64,000 nt of DNA from the NCBI GenBank assembly GCA_021399435.1, contig JAJTUP010000023.1, positions 868,001 through 932,000 on the forward strand, in the 5' to 3' direction. Numbering within the stretch: the first letter of the stretch is position 1; each line of letters starts with the position of its first letter. This DNA comes from Diaporthe sp. PMI_573 (taxonomy: Eukaryota > Ascomycota > Sordariomycetes > Diaporthales > Diaporthaceae). A model generated the notes under the pieces. It worked only from the letters and a program-made list of their open reading frames with translations, was not told where the DNA came from and did not search any database. Made by a program: the position numbers and the translations under genes. Positions 1 through 11,852 of the stretch are shown here, one piece after another.

Positions 1-586
1 TAGCGTCGTCGCAGGTGTTGCCAGCGCCGGTGTTGTCATTCGGGTCACCAGCCGCGAATGTGCCGGTCTGGATGGCCAGGTTGGGGTCGGCACCGATGGA
101 TGCGAGCTGCGTTGCGACATCCAGGGCGATCTGCTTGTTGCCCGAGGCCTCGGCGGAGGCTGGGTCCTGGTGCTGGGTGATGGCAGCAATCTCGGGGTTT
201 TGCGCCGTCTCGTTGCAGAGGACAGAGGCCAGGCCGACCTTGCCGGTGTTTCGCTCGAGGGCCCGGAACATGATAGCATTGGCCTGTCCATCAACATCAC
301 CAGCCGCCTTGGCGTTGGTGAAAGCCTGGTCGGCGACGATCTGCTGCAGACAATCGAGGTTGTCGACGTTGGGAGCTCCGTTGGCAGCGGCAGCGTTTCC
401 GAGGAGGGAGAAGACAGCATCTTGGATCTCAAGAGGGTTGTCCAGCTTGAGGTTGGTGTTGACGTTGCGGAGGATGGCCTCGTGAGAGTGCTCCTGGGGA
501 ACCTCGCGCTTGGCCATGCGGGAGTAGGGCAACTCGCGAGCAGCGGCGAGGCCCGCGAGGGCGACAACAGTAACTTGGTACTTCAT
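1..586 (-). CDS. Secreted Ala/Asn-rich protein, C-terminus beyond window edge
   Basis: Open reading frame starting at the ATG at 584-586 and still open at base 1, giving 195 residues. The N-terminus MKYQVTVVALAGLAAARELP is a typical signal peptide with cleavage likely after AAA. A Lys-Arg pair at residues 25-26 (MAKRE) could be a Kex2 processing site. The mature part is rich in Ala, Asn, Asp and Gln with few cysteines (Cys seen in NLDCLQQ, SVLCNET and NTCDDA). No catalytic motif is visible. I do not recognise the family with certainty; it resembles small secreted or wall-associated fungal proteins. A TATA-like stretch lies at 769-775, about 183 bp upstream of the start. Forward-strand open frames over this region are its shadows. 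Its length cannot be judged because the 3' part is outside the window. Confidence 0.75.
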   Translation of the reverse strand, partial: MKYQVTVVALAGLAAARELPYSRMAKREVPQEHSHEAILRNVNTNLKLDNPLEIQDAVFSLLGNAAAANGAPNVDNLDCLQQIVADQAFTNAKAAGDVDGQANAIMFRALERNTGKVGLASVLCNETAQNPEIAAITQHQDPASAEASGNKQIALDVATQLASIGADPNLAIQTGTFAAGDPNDNTGAGNTCDDA

Positions 587-2450
587 CTTAGCGAAGGCGA
601 ACGTAAAAGAGGGTATTTCGAATGGAGAAAGGTCCGGCCTGTTGAATTATGTAAAGAGCGTCAAGCTGTAAATGTTCGCAGAACTAAAGAATGAAGCCTC
701 AAGTGAGTGTGAATGTTGGATGAACAAGATATGACAAAAGAAAAGCAAACCTCGAGACTTCTCGAAGGATATATAGGATGAAAAAAAAGGAAGGAGAGAC
801 ATGATCGCAGCCAGGTCCCTCGTCCCATGCCATCGGGCTACCATCAGACGCAGGGCCCTGCCCGGTGTTGTGGCATCACGGCCCTGAATTCCACCTAGCG
901 GCAGACACCAGACGCCAATGACGAGTCCACAATGTGCCCCCTTGGACGAATCCTCACCATCGTCGGCAAGACTGAGGGCCGGAATGAAACCATCACCAGA
1001 GGGGCCAGTATGGGGCCCCTGCAAGGTAGCTGCAGACAGGGGTAGTTCGGCTAGAGGGCACAGAGATCTACCGCCAAGTCTGAGCGACGGCGCCCAGGGC
1101 TGCCAAAAGCTGCCAGGGCAGGGACAGGTCCGGAGACAGAGTTGCGGGAGCACACTCTCATTAGAGTTTGAGATTCGACAGGCAGTTTTGTTCCTTGCCA
1201 ACCTCGGCCCATGGCAGTCTGAAGCGAGGACATTGTGACGTGGTGGCGGATCCGCGAGAACCTCACTGCGTCGTTTCATTCTGGGCACATTGGAACGTTC
1301 ATTGCGCAACACACCTTCACCTTCCTGAGCCTTGATGCCGATGGGCTCAAACCCGAGAGGTGCACAGGACCGCAAAAAGGCCTGCCTGATCGTTCGGCCG
1401 ACATGTGCGCCGAGCAAGATGGGATATGCGGCTGACTGACTGACAGACCAACAACCGCGGCTCGTCGCGTTGTACGTACATCACACATAGGCGCGCAAGT
1501 CAGCCTCGCCTCCATCGTGGCATTTTGCTCGGCCGTTCTCGAAGGGAGGCAGATCACTCGGCAGACGGGCGGCAGGTGTGCGCTGGGTGGGTGTTCGTCC
1601 GGTCCGGCTGAATTGGCTGGGACAAGAGGAAAAATGCAGTCTCGTCCGAGGTCAAGACATCAGACGTAGATCGTGCACATAGCGTCTCATGTTCGCCAGG
1701 GGGCCTGGGGGAGTTGAGGTCAAGCGGCTGATTAAGCGAGGTTCTTGGCTCTGCAGGGGTACCCCAGAAAGCCTCTTTGAGCCGTAATTCTCCTACGCAG
1801 ACCAGCCCAAGGCCGCCCCCTTCGCAGGCGCGTACTCCAACGCAGAGGCTATTTCGCAACGTTCGGAGTATTCTTCTGACAAGCAGTGCCTCGTACCTTT
1901 TCCTCACCTCCTCAAAGGGTGAGATCCACTCGCCTGCGTCGGGTTTTGGCCCCATCACCCAGGGTGCCTTTGATAGTACCATGGCCATGACTAAGTCATG
2001 TGAACTCATGGACACTGCGTTGTGATCGCCGGAACGTCTGTTTTGCAAATCATCAATGCTAGCGATCTCGTACGCGATATGGGATGGAATGAGACCACCG
2101 TGGAGAGAAAAAGAGATACTGCCGCAAGAGAAAACTGTCAAAAGTGGACTCATACGGTCCGAACCATCGAAAGCTCACATCAGGTCTCTTGCGCGTGACC
2201 TTGACTTGTTGCTCAGGGATTCCCATATTTCCATTCGGAGATCTTCTTGAGGGTCTACAACCAGGATCGTCTAATGCAGCCCCCACTTGTCAAACTGCGC
2301 TTCTTCAAAACGTGGTGGTCTGGCATATCCGAAGACACACTATCACCCCCAAATCCATACGCGTATTTTCGATGATCTTGGCAACGCTTTCTAATCCATC
2401 CTCTGTACCCAACAGCCAGTAAACCAACTCTAAGGACTCTTTCGGCTTCG

Positions 2451-2470
2451 ATATATGTATATACATATAT
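2451..2470. repeat. Perfect 20-bp AT palindrome
   Basis: ATATATGTATATACATATAT reads the same on both strands. It lies in gene-free DNA and could extrude as a cruciform or be a chance AT microsatellite. No gene start or end is close enough to give it a role. Confidence 0.7.
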
Positions 2471-2961
2471 ATTTAGACGAGTGCTATTCTCAGCCACCCC
2501 GTGATGATCCAAGTTCACCTGTAGAGTCTGGCCTGGGCGCCTTCAAGACCCTGCAAGGCGCGCTGGGTCAAACGCCCGATAGCGAGGCCGCCTTGGCGAG
2601 GGGAACAGCGTGCAACAGCTAGTCTACTTCTCAACCACGCGTCGGCCAAGAAGTCCCAAAGTCCGGTTCGGAGGAGTAGTAGCCAAACGCCCACCAGAAG
2701 CATAAATAAATTGCAAATCAAGTCAGCTAGCGGAGCGAGAGCATGACAGAGTTGCGGCAACATCTGTCAGTTCAGCCTTGCCAACCTGCCAGAACAAACC
2801 TTATTCAATGATGACAAAATCATGCGTGGTTATCCCGTCATGCAAGTTGACAACCCTCAGAAACCACGCGCGTCCTCCCACTGCGGACACCGCATGAACG
2901 GCGGAGTTGGCGCTCAAACGGCGGCCAGAGGCGGGCATGGCCCAGCGGGCTGGCTGGATTC

Positions 2962-2980
2962 TTTTTTTGGGGGGGGGGGG
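2962..2980. repeat. Homopolymer junction T7-G12
   Basis: Seven T followed directly by twelve G in non-coding DNA. Similar long G/C homopolymers occur at 4855-4865 (C11), 44577-44587 (G11) and 57499-57513 (C15), all outside coding exons. Exact lengths of such runs are often unreliable in assemblies. Confidence 0.8.
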
Positions 2981-3578
2981 CGTGGTGGCGTCGGCCGACG
3001 ATCTTGCCTAGGGCGCCAATGCAAGCGATATGTGCTTGGCCGCCCTGAAGTAAGCTCGATCGTGGCGGGTGTAAAGCTTGGATCGGGATCTGCGTTAAGG
3101 AGTAGCCGCCGGGCGAGAGTCAACTGTCACCGGCCCTTTCTGAAACGAACCCTACTAGAAGGCCCCCCCCAAAACTCCAAACCCTGGATCGTCACCTGAT
3201 CCAGATTTGTTTGATTTCATATAGCTTCTCAGGGTCTTGTCGAATCGGGCTCCTGTCGTCTATCAGTGCAATCAAGCTGGTCCAGTCATAAGTGTTCGAT
3301 ACGACCTGTCATCGCACACGGTCGATTGCCGGGCGGCGGCTAACATAGAAAAGGTCTTGTGTGGATTTTCTCTGCTCGAATGCTTTTGTACAATGGCATT
3401 GCAGCGAGCCCATCTAGAAAATACCCGCCCCGATGTCTCTCTCCCTCTCCCGGTCTCCTTTATTGTCTGTTGCCGTCTATAAAGAGTGACAACGTCGCCT
3501 CCGCTGCTTGGTCTCAAGGAGTGGCGGCGACCGTCACCGACCGTCTCGTACTCGTACACCCGCTTTTGCCGAACCAAT

Positions 3579-4604
3579 TTAACCGATGATCAGCTTGTCT
3601 TCTTCGGGGAAGTCGTATTCGGGGATCTCGAGGTTGAGAGGAGCAGGTCCCTTGCGTATACGTCCGGAGATATCGTAGTGGGAACCGTGGCAGGGGCAGA
3701 ACCAACCGCCGAAGTCACCAGCCTCGCCAATTGGCACACAACCCAGATGTGTGCAGACGCCTGTTACGTGTTAGTCCAAGCTGTGCCCGATGCCCGTGTG
3801 ATGTCACCGTTACCAGCCTCGGGGCTGGGTCCCGGCGAAGGGCCGCAGGGAAATCGGTCGGGCAATATGCTTACCCAGCATGACCAGCCACTCGGGCTTC
3901 TTCACACGGTCGTCGTCCTGCTGAGGGTCCCGTAGAGATGCGACGTTGACCTTGTTTGCCTCGGCGATCTCGGCCTCGGTACGGTGTCGGATGAAGACGG
4001 GCTTGCCTCGCCACTTGATGATGACCTGTATGGCGCCACACGCGTCAGACATTGAATATTTCCCCGGGTAGACATCGCACCGGCTGTACTCACGTTCTTG
4101 CCCTCTGGGATTGATGCGAGATCGACCTCAACCTTGGCCATGGCCAAGACATCGGCAGATGCAGACATGTTCTTCAGGAACTCTGCACGTCGCGTCCGTT
4201 AGCCTCAGAGCTCGTATCGCATCAGAACTTCCCTCCAGCCAGAGTTTATTGTTCCCCTGCGTTCCTCCGCCCCAATTGAACCCTTCTGCCACCACCACCC
4301 AGCACTCTCTGCTCCCGGGAGCTGCTCGTCTCGGCTCACCTTGGATCGTGGACTTGGCTCCGGCCGCGGTGATCGTGCCCATGGCGCCGACCATGAAGTA
4401 CTGGTACATGAGGTTCTTGTTGGCGCCATTCTTGGCGGCGTAGTGGCTGAAGTCGGGGACCTTGGTGGAGTTCTGCGAACCCTTGAACGGGCTCTCGTAG
4501 GTGCTGTCGGACGGGCGGACGGCGGTCGCGGACATGCATCGGACGGCGGTTCGTGGCGCTGCAGAGCGCGCGAGGGCGCGGGCGGCGGTTGTGAGCGGTG
4601 CCAT
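3579..4604 (-). CDS. RIP1: Rieske iron-sulfur subunit of cytochrome bc1 complex
   Basis: Ubiquinol-cytochrome c reductase Rieske subunit; it moves electrons from ubiquinol to cytochrome c1 in the inner mitochondrial membrane. Four exons by splice-site reading: 4604-4340, 4182-4094, 4025-3875 and 3760-3579. Phases agree and give 228 residues, the usual fungal length. Residues 1 to about 30 form an Ala/Arg/Ser-rich mitochondrial presequence. A membrane helix follows at about 66-88 ([15 protein letters not shown]). The 2Fe-2S ligands are in box 1, CTHLGC (171-176), and box 2, CPCHGS (190-195); both Cys-His pairs and the two disulfide cysteines are present. The C-terminus ([13 protein letters not shown]) is family-typical. 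Introns are 157, 68 and 114 bp with GTGAGY or GTAAGC donors. The locus is not obviously linked to other respiratory genes. Confidence 0.97.
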
Positions 4605-5063
4605 GGCGACGATAACGGTAAGGAAACGGGCGTGTGGGGGTGGTTGGGTTGGGATTGACGTCGACGACGATGAGCTCTTTTCGCGAAAGCTTGCAAGGCC
4701 GGGCGACAGCTAACAAATTCGAGTGCCTGAGAAAACAGGCTTTGCCAATTGGAATCGGTCTGCATCTGATTGGGCTGACTGTAGTGGCCGAGTGGAACCC
4801 ACTCAGCTATCCGGTAAGACCCGAGGCTGACGGGTACGAGCCGCTTTCCACGCTCCCCCCCCCCCACTGGGCCCATCCCCCGGCGCGTTCAGCTTCTCTC
4901 GTGAAAGGGTTAGGGCAAATCACCACCACTCATCACCGTTGATATCAACGACAACGAAATTCATTCCCATTAGATGGAAAAGTATTGAGTTTGTTGGTTG
5001 TTATTTTCCCTCTATCACATCTACATGAGCCTATGCAGTACAGCCGATGAGGGACCCTAGAAT
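4605..5063. promoter_or_regulatory. Rieske upstream region / DDB1 3' flank
   Basis: About 460 bp between the Rieske start and the DDB1 stop. Both genes are on the minus strand, so this holds the Rieske promoter and the DDB1 terminator. It contains a C11 run at 4855-4865. No clear TATA box was found. Confidence 0.5.
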
Positions 5064-8000
5064 CTAATGCATACGCTTCAACTCCTCCACCATATTCCGC
5101 AGGTCCTCCACACTCGGCCCAAGCCCATGGCTGACCTCCTGTTGCGTCTCCTCGTCCATATCCAGGAATCTCTCGAGGACCTCGCCGTCGATGAACCGGA
5201 AAGGACCATCACCCTCCCGCTCCGCGTTCCTGAAAGACCTGTACTTATCAAGTGGGATATCACCCGGCGTCCTTATCCTGTCCGCAAGCCTGGACTGGAA
5301 TCTCATGAGGAGATCCTGTGCGTGCGGTACTACCGTTCCAAAGAGATAGATGGAGCCCTCGACCTGTGACAATGTCAATGTCAATATCATGAGATGCGTT
5401 GTTGCTGGGGCATGGTGACTTACCGTTCCAAGGAATGCCTGCGGCACAATCATGGCAGTTGGGCTCTTCTCGACTTCGATCTTCCTGATGCAGTTCACCA
5501 TCTCACCCAGGTTCATATCGCCGATGGTTTCCATCCGCCTCTGATCTTCCAGAGTCGGGCCGTCTGAATTCCTCCTGAGGAACATAAGATTCCCCTGGGC
5601 ATCCGCTTCTAGCCACGACTGGTCTTCGATGTGGCAAACAGCGGTAGCCCAAGCAGACTGATAGTGGCGTGCGCGCTCCGTCAACAGCGCAGGGTTGCCG
5701 TCTTTCGCAGGGACAAACTCGAGCAGACAAATAGACTTCATCATGTCTGCCACCGCGATGATATTCCCATGCACAGCAAGATCCACAGGATACGTCGATG
5801 GCCTGTACGACGCCACTCGCTCGAGTCTGCCCGAGGTAGAAGATTCCTCAAAATACTTGCCCACTATCACGGTCTTGGTTAACGAGATCACAATCATGTC
5901 GTCCATTACGTCCAGGCATCGGCAAGTGCCCTTGAACTTGTGGCTGAGGAGCAGGTAGGGATTCCTATCGCTATCGACACCCAGCACTAAGAGTCGGCCC
6001 TTGTTATTGTCCGTTGGTGATGGGACATCATCTGCCGGGAGGAAGCCTGTGCCTACCAGAAACCGCTCGGCTGGGTTTCCGTATGAGTCTGGAAGTGATG
6101 CCCGGATGACGCACTCGACTATCTCGCCGGCCGCCTGATCCAGCGAGAAGGGTTTGCCGACGGCCCCGAACACGACCTCGTCGACGAGCTTGAAGGAGCT
6201 TGTTACCACTTCTTCTCCGCTTTTGAGCTCGCGCTTGATACAGCCAAGTCCGAATACCTGCTCTTTCGGAGAATACGCGACGCGGCGTACTGTTTCACCC
6301 ATTTCCAGCGACTTGACGTGCGTCCTACGCTCCGTGTCTATTTTGGAAATCCTGATGGTGGAACCAGTTGCCACAACCACTGAATTTGGGTAGACATCCG
6401 CATCAAAGGAACAAACATAGGTCGCGTCCTCGGCTGTCACCGCCGAATACACGATCCTGCCGTCTGACGCGTAGATGAGACTGGGGTTCTCTGTGGTTGC
6501 GAAAATATTTGTGATGTCGTCAGCTTGGGGCAGCAAATGGAAACGGGCTTGTCGTGAGCCTAAAATTACGCTTTTTCGCCCGCTGAGTGAGAGATCTGTC
6601 GCTACGTTATACGTGACAACGTTGCCGTCTTCCATCGCCACAAAGAGTGTCGGGCCTCCCACTTTGCGTGGCAAAACTTGTACTAGGGCGATATCGCGAG
6701 GGATCGAGGCGTTGCCTTCCGACCTGCGGAGTGATTCGCCCTTTTGTGGTTCCAACGTCGCCAAGTCCACGAGTGAGAAGTTGCCCGTTGTGAAGAAGCC
6801 AATGACTCCAACATCGACCAGATGAGGTGACGCATGGACGCAGGCCACTTGGTCTTGATCGCTGTTGTGCCTTTGTCCCGAGACCGCGAGATCCTTCTCC
6901 ACATTGAGAGAGATCAGTGATTTTCCGTCCACACATATTAACAGCCATTTCGAATTTGCGGAAGCGGCTGTGATTGTCGAGCCATGAGTCGATGGGTCCC
7001 ACGATGCGAGTTTCATCCCACTATCCCTGTCGTAGAGCAGCACAGCGCTGGTTGTCACCTGCAATCGCCCTCCGTTTTCTAGATCGGCCGCGAGGAGTGT
7101 GTGGTCATCGAGCGTCAGACCTTGGAAGCTTTCTACCTCTTCGACGTCTCCGGTCGAGTCAAACCTGAAGACACGCGTTTCCGTTATAAACGAGGCAACC
7201 AGGGTATCGACCTTGTCGGAGCCGCTAGACCGCAGGGAGAATAAGCCTCTGACGTCCTCGAGGTCTCCCAGGATTCCAAAATCTTCGAGTCCAACGCCAC
7301 TTCGCACACTACGCAGACTTCCATCCTTGTGCACACCGCTTCCCGCAACGACGCGAGCCTGGCCCGAGGAGTAGGCATTTCCTAGATGGCTGTCGCCCTC
7401 GCGGTTACCCATGTCCATGATGGCAAAGTCGAGTATTGGCGCGTTGTTTGGAAACACTTGAGCGAGCTGGAGAAAGCGTCCCGAGTCCTGTTCGAAATCA
7501 ACCCGCCACAATTGAGAGTCGCCGTAGTGCGAGCCGACAAAAAGGAAGTTGTCCATGTAGACAAGGCAACTTGCTCGGGAGGTTTTGCCAATGACCGTCA
7601 TCTGCAGCCGTTCAACCTCGACGCTGTTGTCCTTTGTGAGGATGGTGAGCAGATACATCTTGCCGTACTCGTCCGCCACCAGGTAGTGTCTCTCATCGTA
7701 CGGGGCCCAAGCGACGAATATCGAGGCTTCCTTCAATGGCTCCGTGACCTCTGCCTGAGTTGTGTCGTCGATATAGGTGATGCGAGTCTCGCCGATGACA
7801 AGCACACCGCCAAGGTACGCCTTTGCATTATTGGTTTCTGTGAGCCGGAAATTGTGCCTCTTCTCTTGTTCCACCTTTGGGACTGGTATTAGCATGGCGG
7901 CTCCAGGGTCGGCCACGTTTTTCGACATCTCTCGATCTTTCAGAGGATCAAAGTTGGACGCTTTGGTATCCTTGTCGTCCGAGGTGAAGCGGTACGTGGC

Positions 8001-8637
8001 GAGCTTTGCGTCGGGAGCGTCGGCCTGTGATTGGTAAAGAAAGGCGATCTTGGGGTGTCCCGTCTCGGAGTAGAGGAAGGTGCTCGATTTGATGAAGAGC
8101 TCAGAAAGACGTGGCTGCTCCATCCAATCGATCTGGTTCAGATTTCGTCCCCTGGACTGCAGACGCGCCACGGTCAAGACTCCCTCCCATAGGTGCAGGG
8201 CCATAAAGCGGCCGGTCGGATCCACGACGCATTTGTCCTGGCTCTGAGAGTCGCGCATGACCCTCTCGCCGACATCTTGATTGAACTGTATTGTCTCGAG
8301 CTGCTTCACCTCCGCGTTCCAGGCGAGGGTGAAGTGCTGGAACCTATCGGTGCCGACGAAGAGGAGGTCTGTTGTGTTGTCTTTTGGCGTCAGTTTCTGG
8401 AGCATGGAGATGGTGCCATTGATGGCGTTGGAGTGTCGGAGGATCAGCTGGTTCTCGACGAGGCCGTATATCTCGAGCCGGTTCGACTTTCTGTGCGCGC
8501 GTTAGCAGTCGCCGAGGTGGGCAGCCAGGTGCGGCGAGTGCTTACGCTATCACCAAGCTCTCTTCATCGTCATAGAGCCTCGCCCGCACAGCATGGCGTA
8601 TGCTGCTGGGCCGGTGGATGGGTGCAATGTATGCCAT
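5064..8637 (-). CDS. DDB1: DDB1-type damaged-DNA-binding / CUL4 adaptor protein
   Basis: Adaptor of CUL4 ubiquitin ligases, acting in nucleotide-excision repair, heterochromatin control and protein turnover in the nucleus. The model has three exons: 8637-8546, 8490-5424 and 5363-5064, giving 1152 residues against about 1140 for animal DDB1. The first exon encodes MAYIAPIHRPSSIRHAV, which continues in phase into KSNRLEIYGLVENQLILRHS, the family N-terminus. The body is a long beta-propeller (MMS1_N and CPSF_A-like) with blocks such as TDLLFVGT and VVATGSTIRISKI. It ends in the CPSF_A tail FRFIDGEVLERFLDM. The last intron (5423-5364) is exactly 60 bp and free of stops, so an unspliced reading inserts 20 foreign residues between AFLGT and VEGSIYLFG. 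Length and the alpha-helical tail fit DDB1 better than CPSF160 or Rse1. Confidence 0.95.
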
Positions 8638-10231
8638 GGTCCAGCTGTGTGGGTGGTCTTGGCAGGGAACAGGCTGGGCAAGGAAAGGAGTGTTAGGAGG
8701 TGGCCATGGAAATGTTTCAATCTGGTGACGTTGGAGACTCCATGGCCGTCTGCAGATTGTAGTCAAGGTTTATGATGCAGATCACGGAGATAAAATGCTT
8801 ATTGTCTTCCGCTCAGCCCCACAAGGCTTCCCCGCAACGCGCTCAAGCGCGTCACCACTGTCCTGTCCTATAAATTGAATTTAGCAGGCACAAAGAAGCA
8901 CTGTTCGTCTCTTGCCACGAACCTATCGGTGCGCTACAATAGCAGCTGTCGCTGTTCGAATTTCAATTCAAGACTTCACCTTGCATCTCATTCAACATCA
9001 AATGGTAATCTTCCAGAATTGTGCCCCGTTTCATCCTCGTCACCACTCTGTCAAAAACCTATAAGCCAGCGGTCAGCCACCCACTGGCCAGGTCAGCTTC
9101 GCACATGGGTCTGCAGCGGCAGCGAGTCTGACGGTTCCCTCCTTGGAACTCGCTGTCATTGCAAGCTGCCTGCAAGCCACTCTCGGTTCACAATCTAGCA
9201 CGCGTCAAGCGACGTCAATTCATGAATTGGGAATCCCGATCCGTTGTCTCTCAAGATTTTGCTGTCTTTTTTTACTTTCGTCTCTTTGATAAGGCCAATT
9301 ATATCCTCCGCTGGGTTTGACCAGCATTGGAAACTCGTCTTGGACTTCAGTACAGTGTGCTTGGACAAGCAAAAATTCATCGAGGCTCAACCCATGGTCA
9401 TAAATCTTATCATTGATTGTGGCCTATAATTGTTGGTCATATCTCACGGCAGATAATGGCCGCTGTCATCTCAACCCACTGCAATACCCGCTCTCCTCCG
9501 TCTCGTCCCAGCTCCACCCCCGCAACAATGGCAAATGCCTGGTCAAGCGATGACAGGCAGGTGAGAAGACCTTCTAGTAATGGCTCAGGAATCCCTCGAG
9601 ACGTCCGGCGGCCTTGCACATAAACCTGTTATCTTTTGTGGTCGCGATTGCTTCACGCTGAATATCGGGAAAGGAGCCGGGTTAGCGCTCGGTGTGAGTC
9701 GCAGGTGATCACATCAAGCATTGCACGAGCCACGAGTTCGACCACACTCCATGCCCAGATAACCAGTCAATCAAGCTTCTCAGAGAACCTAGAGCCAAGC
9801 AAAGAGAGCCGTTGGCGGCGACCCGGCCGCGTGGGGCACAACGTTGTACACCCTCGCCAAGAACTAGCGACGGGGGGAGACCTTCCGATCAGGAAGCGAG
9901 TTTCTTTCCGCAGCCCCTTTTGGCCCGACTCGCGAGATTCCTCCGGTAGCGCGGACACTCCACCGTGCTATGAAGGGCATGGCTCATGCTGGATAAATTA
10001 ATCTGACTGCAACACTGATCGTGCTGGCCCGGTCCGCCGCGTGATGTCTGCGGAAGACGGAGGGCACACCGCGCTTTGACATCGCCATTTTGGCAGTTAT
10101 ATATAGCTATGTGTGATTTCTCCTGGGCGCTTGCACTCTGGTGTTGTCCGGAGCGTCTCGATATCACAAAGATCCTGCAACCGGCCAAGTTTTAGCCTTC
10201 AAACAACAGAAGATCGCCAGTAACGGACAAG
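8638..10231. promoter_or_regulatory. Divergent spacer between DDB1 and the AA9 gene
   Basis: A 1.6-kb shared upstream region without a convincing gene. On the AA9 side there is a TATATATA box at 10098-10105, 127 bp before the AA9 ATG. A GTGGGG hexamer (SYGGRG, the CreA/Cre1 core) lies at 9831-9836. A TTAGCC, reverse of the XlnR/Xyr1 core GGCTAA, lies at 10192-10197. The last two are short and may be chance matches; the link to carbon control is inference from the enzyme family. Confidence 0.5.
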
Positions 10232-11611
10232 ATGAAGGTCTCGTCCCTCTTGTTCAGTGCCTCTGTGGCGTCGGCACATACCATCTTTGTTCAACTTGGG
10301 GCTGGTGGCACGACGAACCCGGTCAGCTATGGCATAAGGACACCGACATACGACGGCCCCATTCAAGATGTTACCTCGAGCAGTCTTGCCTGCAATGGGC
10401 CACCCAACGACCCGAAGTCGGCCAGCAACATCATCACGGTCCAGGCTGGATCAACAGTCAACGCCATCTGGAGGCATACCTTGGAGTCGGGGCCGAGTGA
10501 TGTTATGGATGCGTCCCACTTGGGACCCACGCTGGCCTATTTGAAGAAGGTTGACAATGCCCTCACGGATACGGGTGTCGGTGGTGGTTGGTAAGTGTTA
10601 TTAATTCAGAGACATGTAAGCCACGAGGTATATCTGTCGAAGCTGATCCATTGCACGCTATAGGTTCAAGATCCAGCAAGATGGATACAACAGCGGTACC
10701 TGGGGCACATCAAAGGTCATCAACAATGGTGTAAGCAGCTTTTGGATATAATCTTTACCCCTTCAAGAACAACCATACCCCATCTTTAGCCATGTAACAA
10801 AGACTTTACGGGGTACAGATTTTAAAACAGGCCATGGCCACCTTGTGGCCCACTCCTCACCGTATTGGCATGAAGCTACTTCTTTGGTTCTTTGACAGCT
10901 GACTCTGAATACTGTAGGGTATACACGCCATCAATATTCCGTCCTGTATCGCCCCAGGGCAATACTTGCTTCGGGCAGAGATGATTGCGCTCCATGCTGC
11001 TGGATCGTCCGGTGGTGCCCAGCTCTACATGGAGTAAGCCCCCCCTGTTTGTCATAACTACTATTTTCCCAGATGCTGATAGCATTCCTCTCTCAGATGT
11101 GCTCAGATCAATGTTGTAGGAGGCACAGGAGCTTCCACGCCGGCGACTTACAGCATCCCCGGGATTTACAAGGTTCGCATACATCACACGTTGAATCCAA
11201 GTATCCAAGCACTGACATACATATCAGGCCACTGATCCTGGCCTGTTGATCAACATCTATTCCATGTAAGCAGACACGCCTTAGAACTCATTTCCTGCTG
11301 ATAGTCTTGAGAAATACTGACGCCCACCCAGGACTTCTTCATCCACCTACACCATCCCCGGCCCCGACCCTTTCACGTGCGGTGCCTCGGGCGGTGGGAG
11401 CACCACTGCCAAGCCCACCACCTCGTCCACGACGCTCGCCACGTCCACAAAGACCTCCTCCGCGGCATCGACAACCACCAGCGCTTCGTCCGGCGGTGCC
11501 TGTGGTGCAAAGTATGCGCAGTGCGGTGGAACGGGATGGACTGGCGCTACGTGCTGCGTGTCAGGAAGCACCTGCTCCGCTACAAACCAGTACTATTCTC
11601 AGTGTCTCTGA
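10232..11611 (+). CDS. AA9 lytic polysaccharide monooxygenase with C-terminal CBM1
   Basis: Secreted copper enzyme that oxidatively cleaves cellulose or related beta-glucans. Six exons: 10232-10590, 10664-10730, 10918-11033, 11097-11172, 11228-11265 and 11332-11611, giving 311 residues. The signal peptide (1-15) ends in SASA-type sequence, so the mature protein begins with His16, the amino-terminal copper ligand. The second copper His is His96 (DASHLGP). The H-x8-Q-x-Y motif is present as His168, Gln177 and Tyr179, with Tyr179 the axial ligand. A Ser/Thr-rich linker (about 225-270) leads to a CBM1 of about 35 residues with the [11 protein letters not shown] start and the YYSQCL end. The five introns are 73, 187, 63, 55 and 66 bp. 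All active-site residues are present, so it is probably functional. Confidence 0.96.
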
Positions 11612-11852
11612 ACCAGTACTATCTCAGGTTAAAGGCGGCCAGTGTCAGCGTGTCAGCGTCGTCTGGAGGTGGGGATTATGGATGATCTGTTCAGGTGTAG
11701 ATAGTACGGACGGCTGTATCGTCACAAGCGCGAGTTCTGTACAAATTCGAGCCTGTTGCTATATACTTAGAATTCATAAAATTGACGAAAGAGATCCCAC
11801 ATATCCTGTCCCATCACGCTATTACATCGCCGGAAAATAATGAAGACCACTC

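Larger units (their letters stand above)
587..3578. other. Gene-poor spacer (about 3 kb)
   Basis: I see no convincing gene. It starts with the promoter of the secreted-protein gene (TATA-like 769-775). A 199-codon open frame on the minus strand (1554-2153) has no recognisable motif. Around 2451-2470 lies a perfect AT palindrome, and at 2962-2980 a T7-G12 homopolymer run. The right end is the 3' flank of the Rieske gene. Confidence 0.6.

Noticed and set aside
1554..2153. 199-codon minus-strand open frame in the left spacer
   Set aside because: No domain, no clear start context, no splice partner, and overlapping frames on the other strand; its length is possible by chance in GC-rich DNA.
5064..8637. 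Alternative call as CPSF160 or splicing factor Rse1
   Set aside because: Those relatives are longer; length of 1152 residues and the N-terminal sequence fit DDB1.
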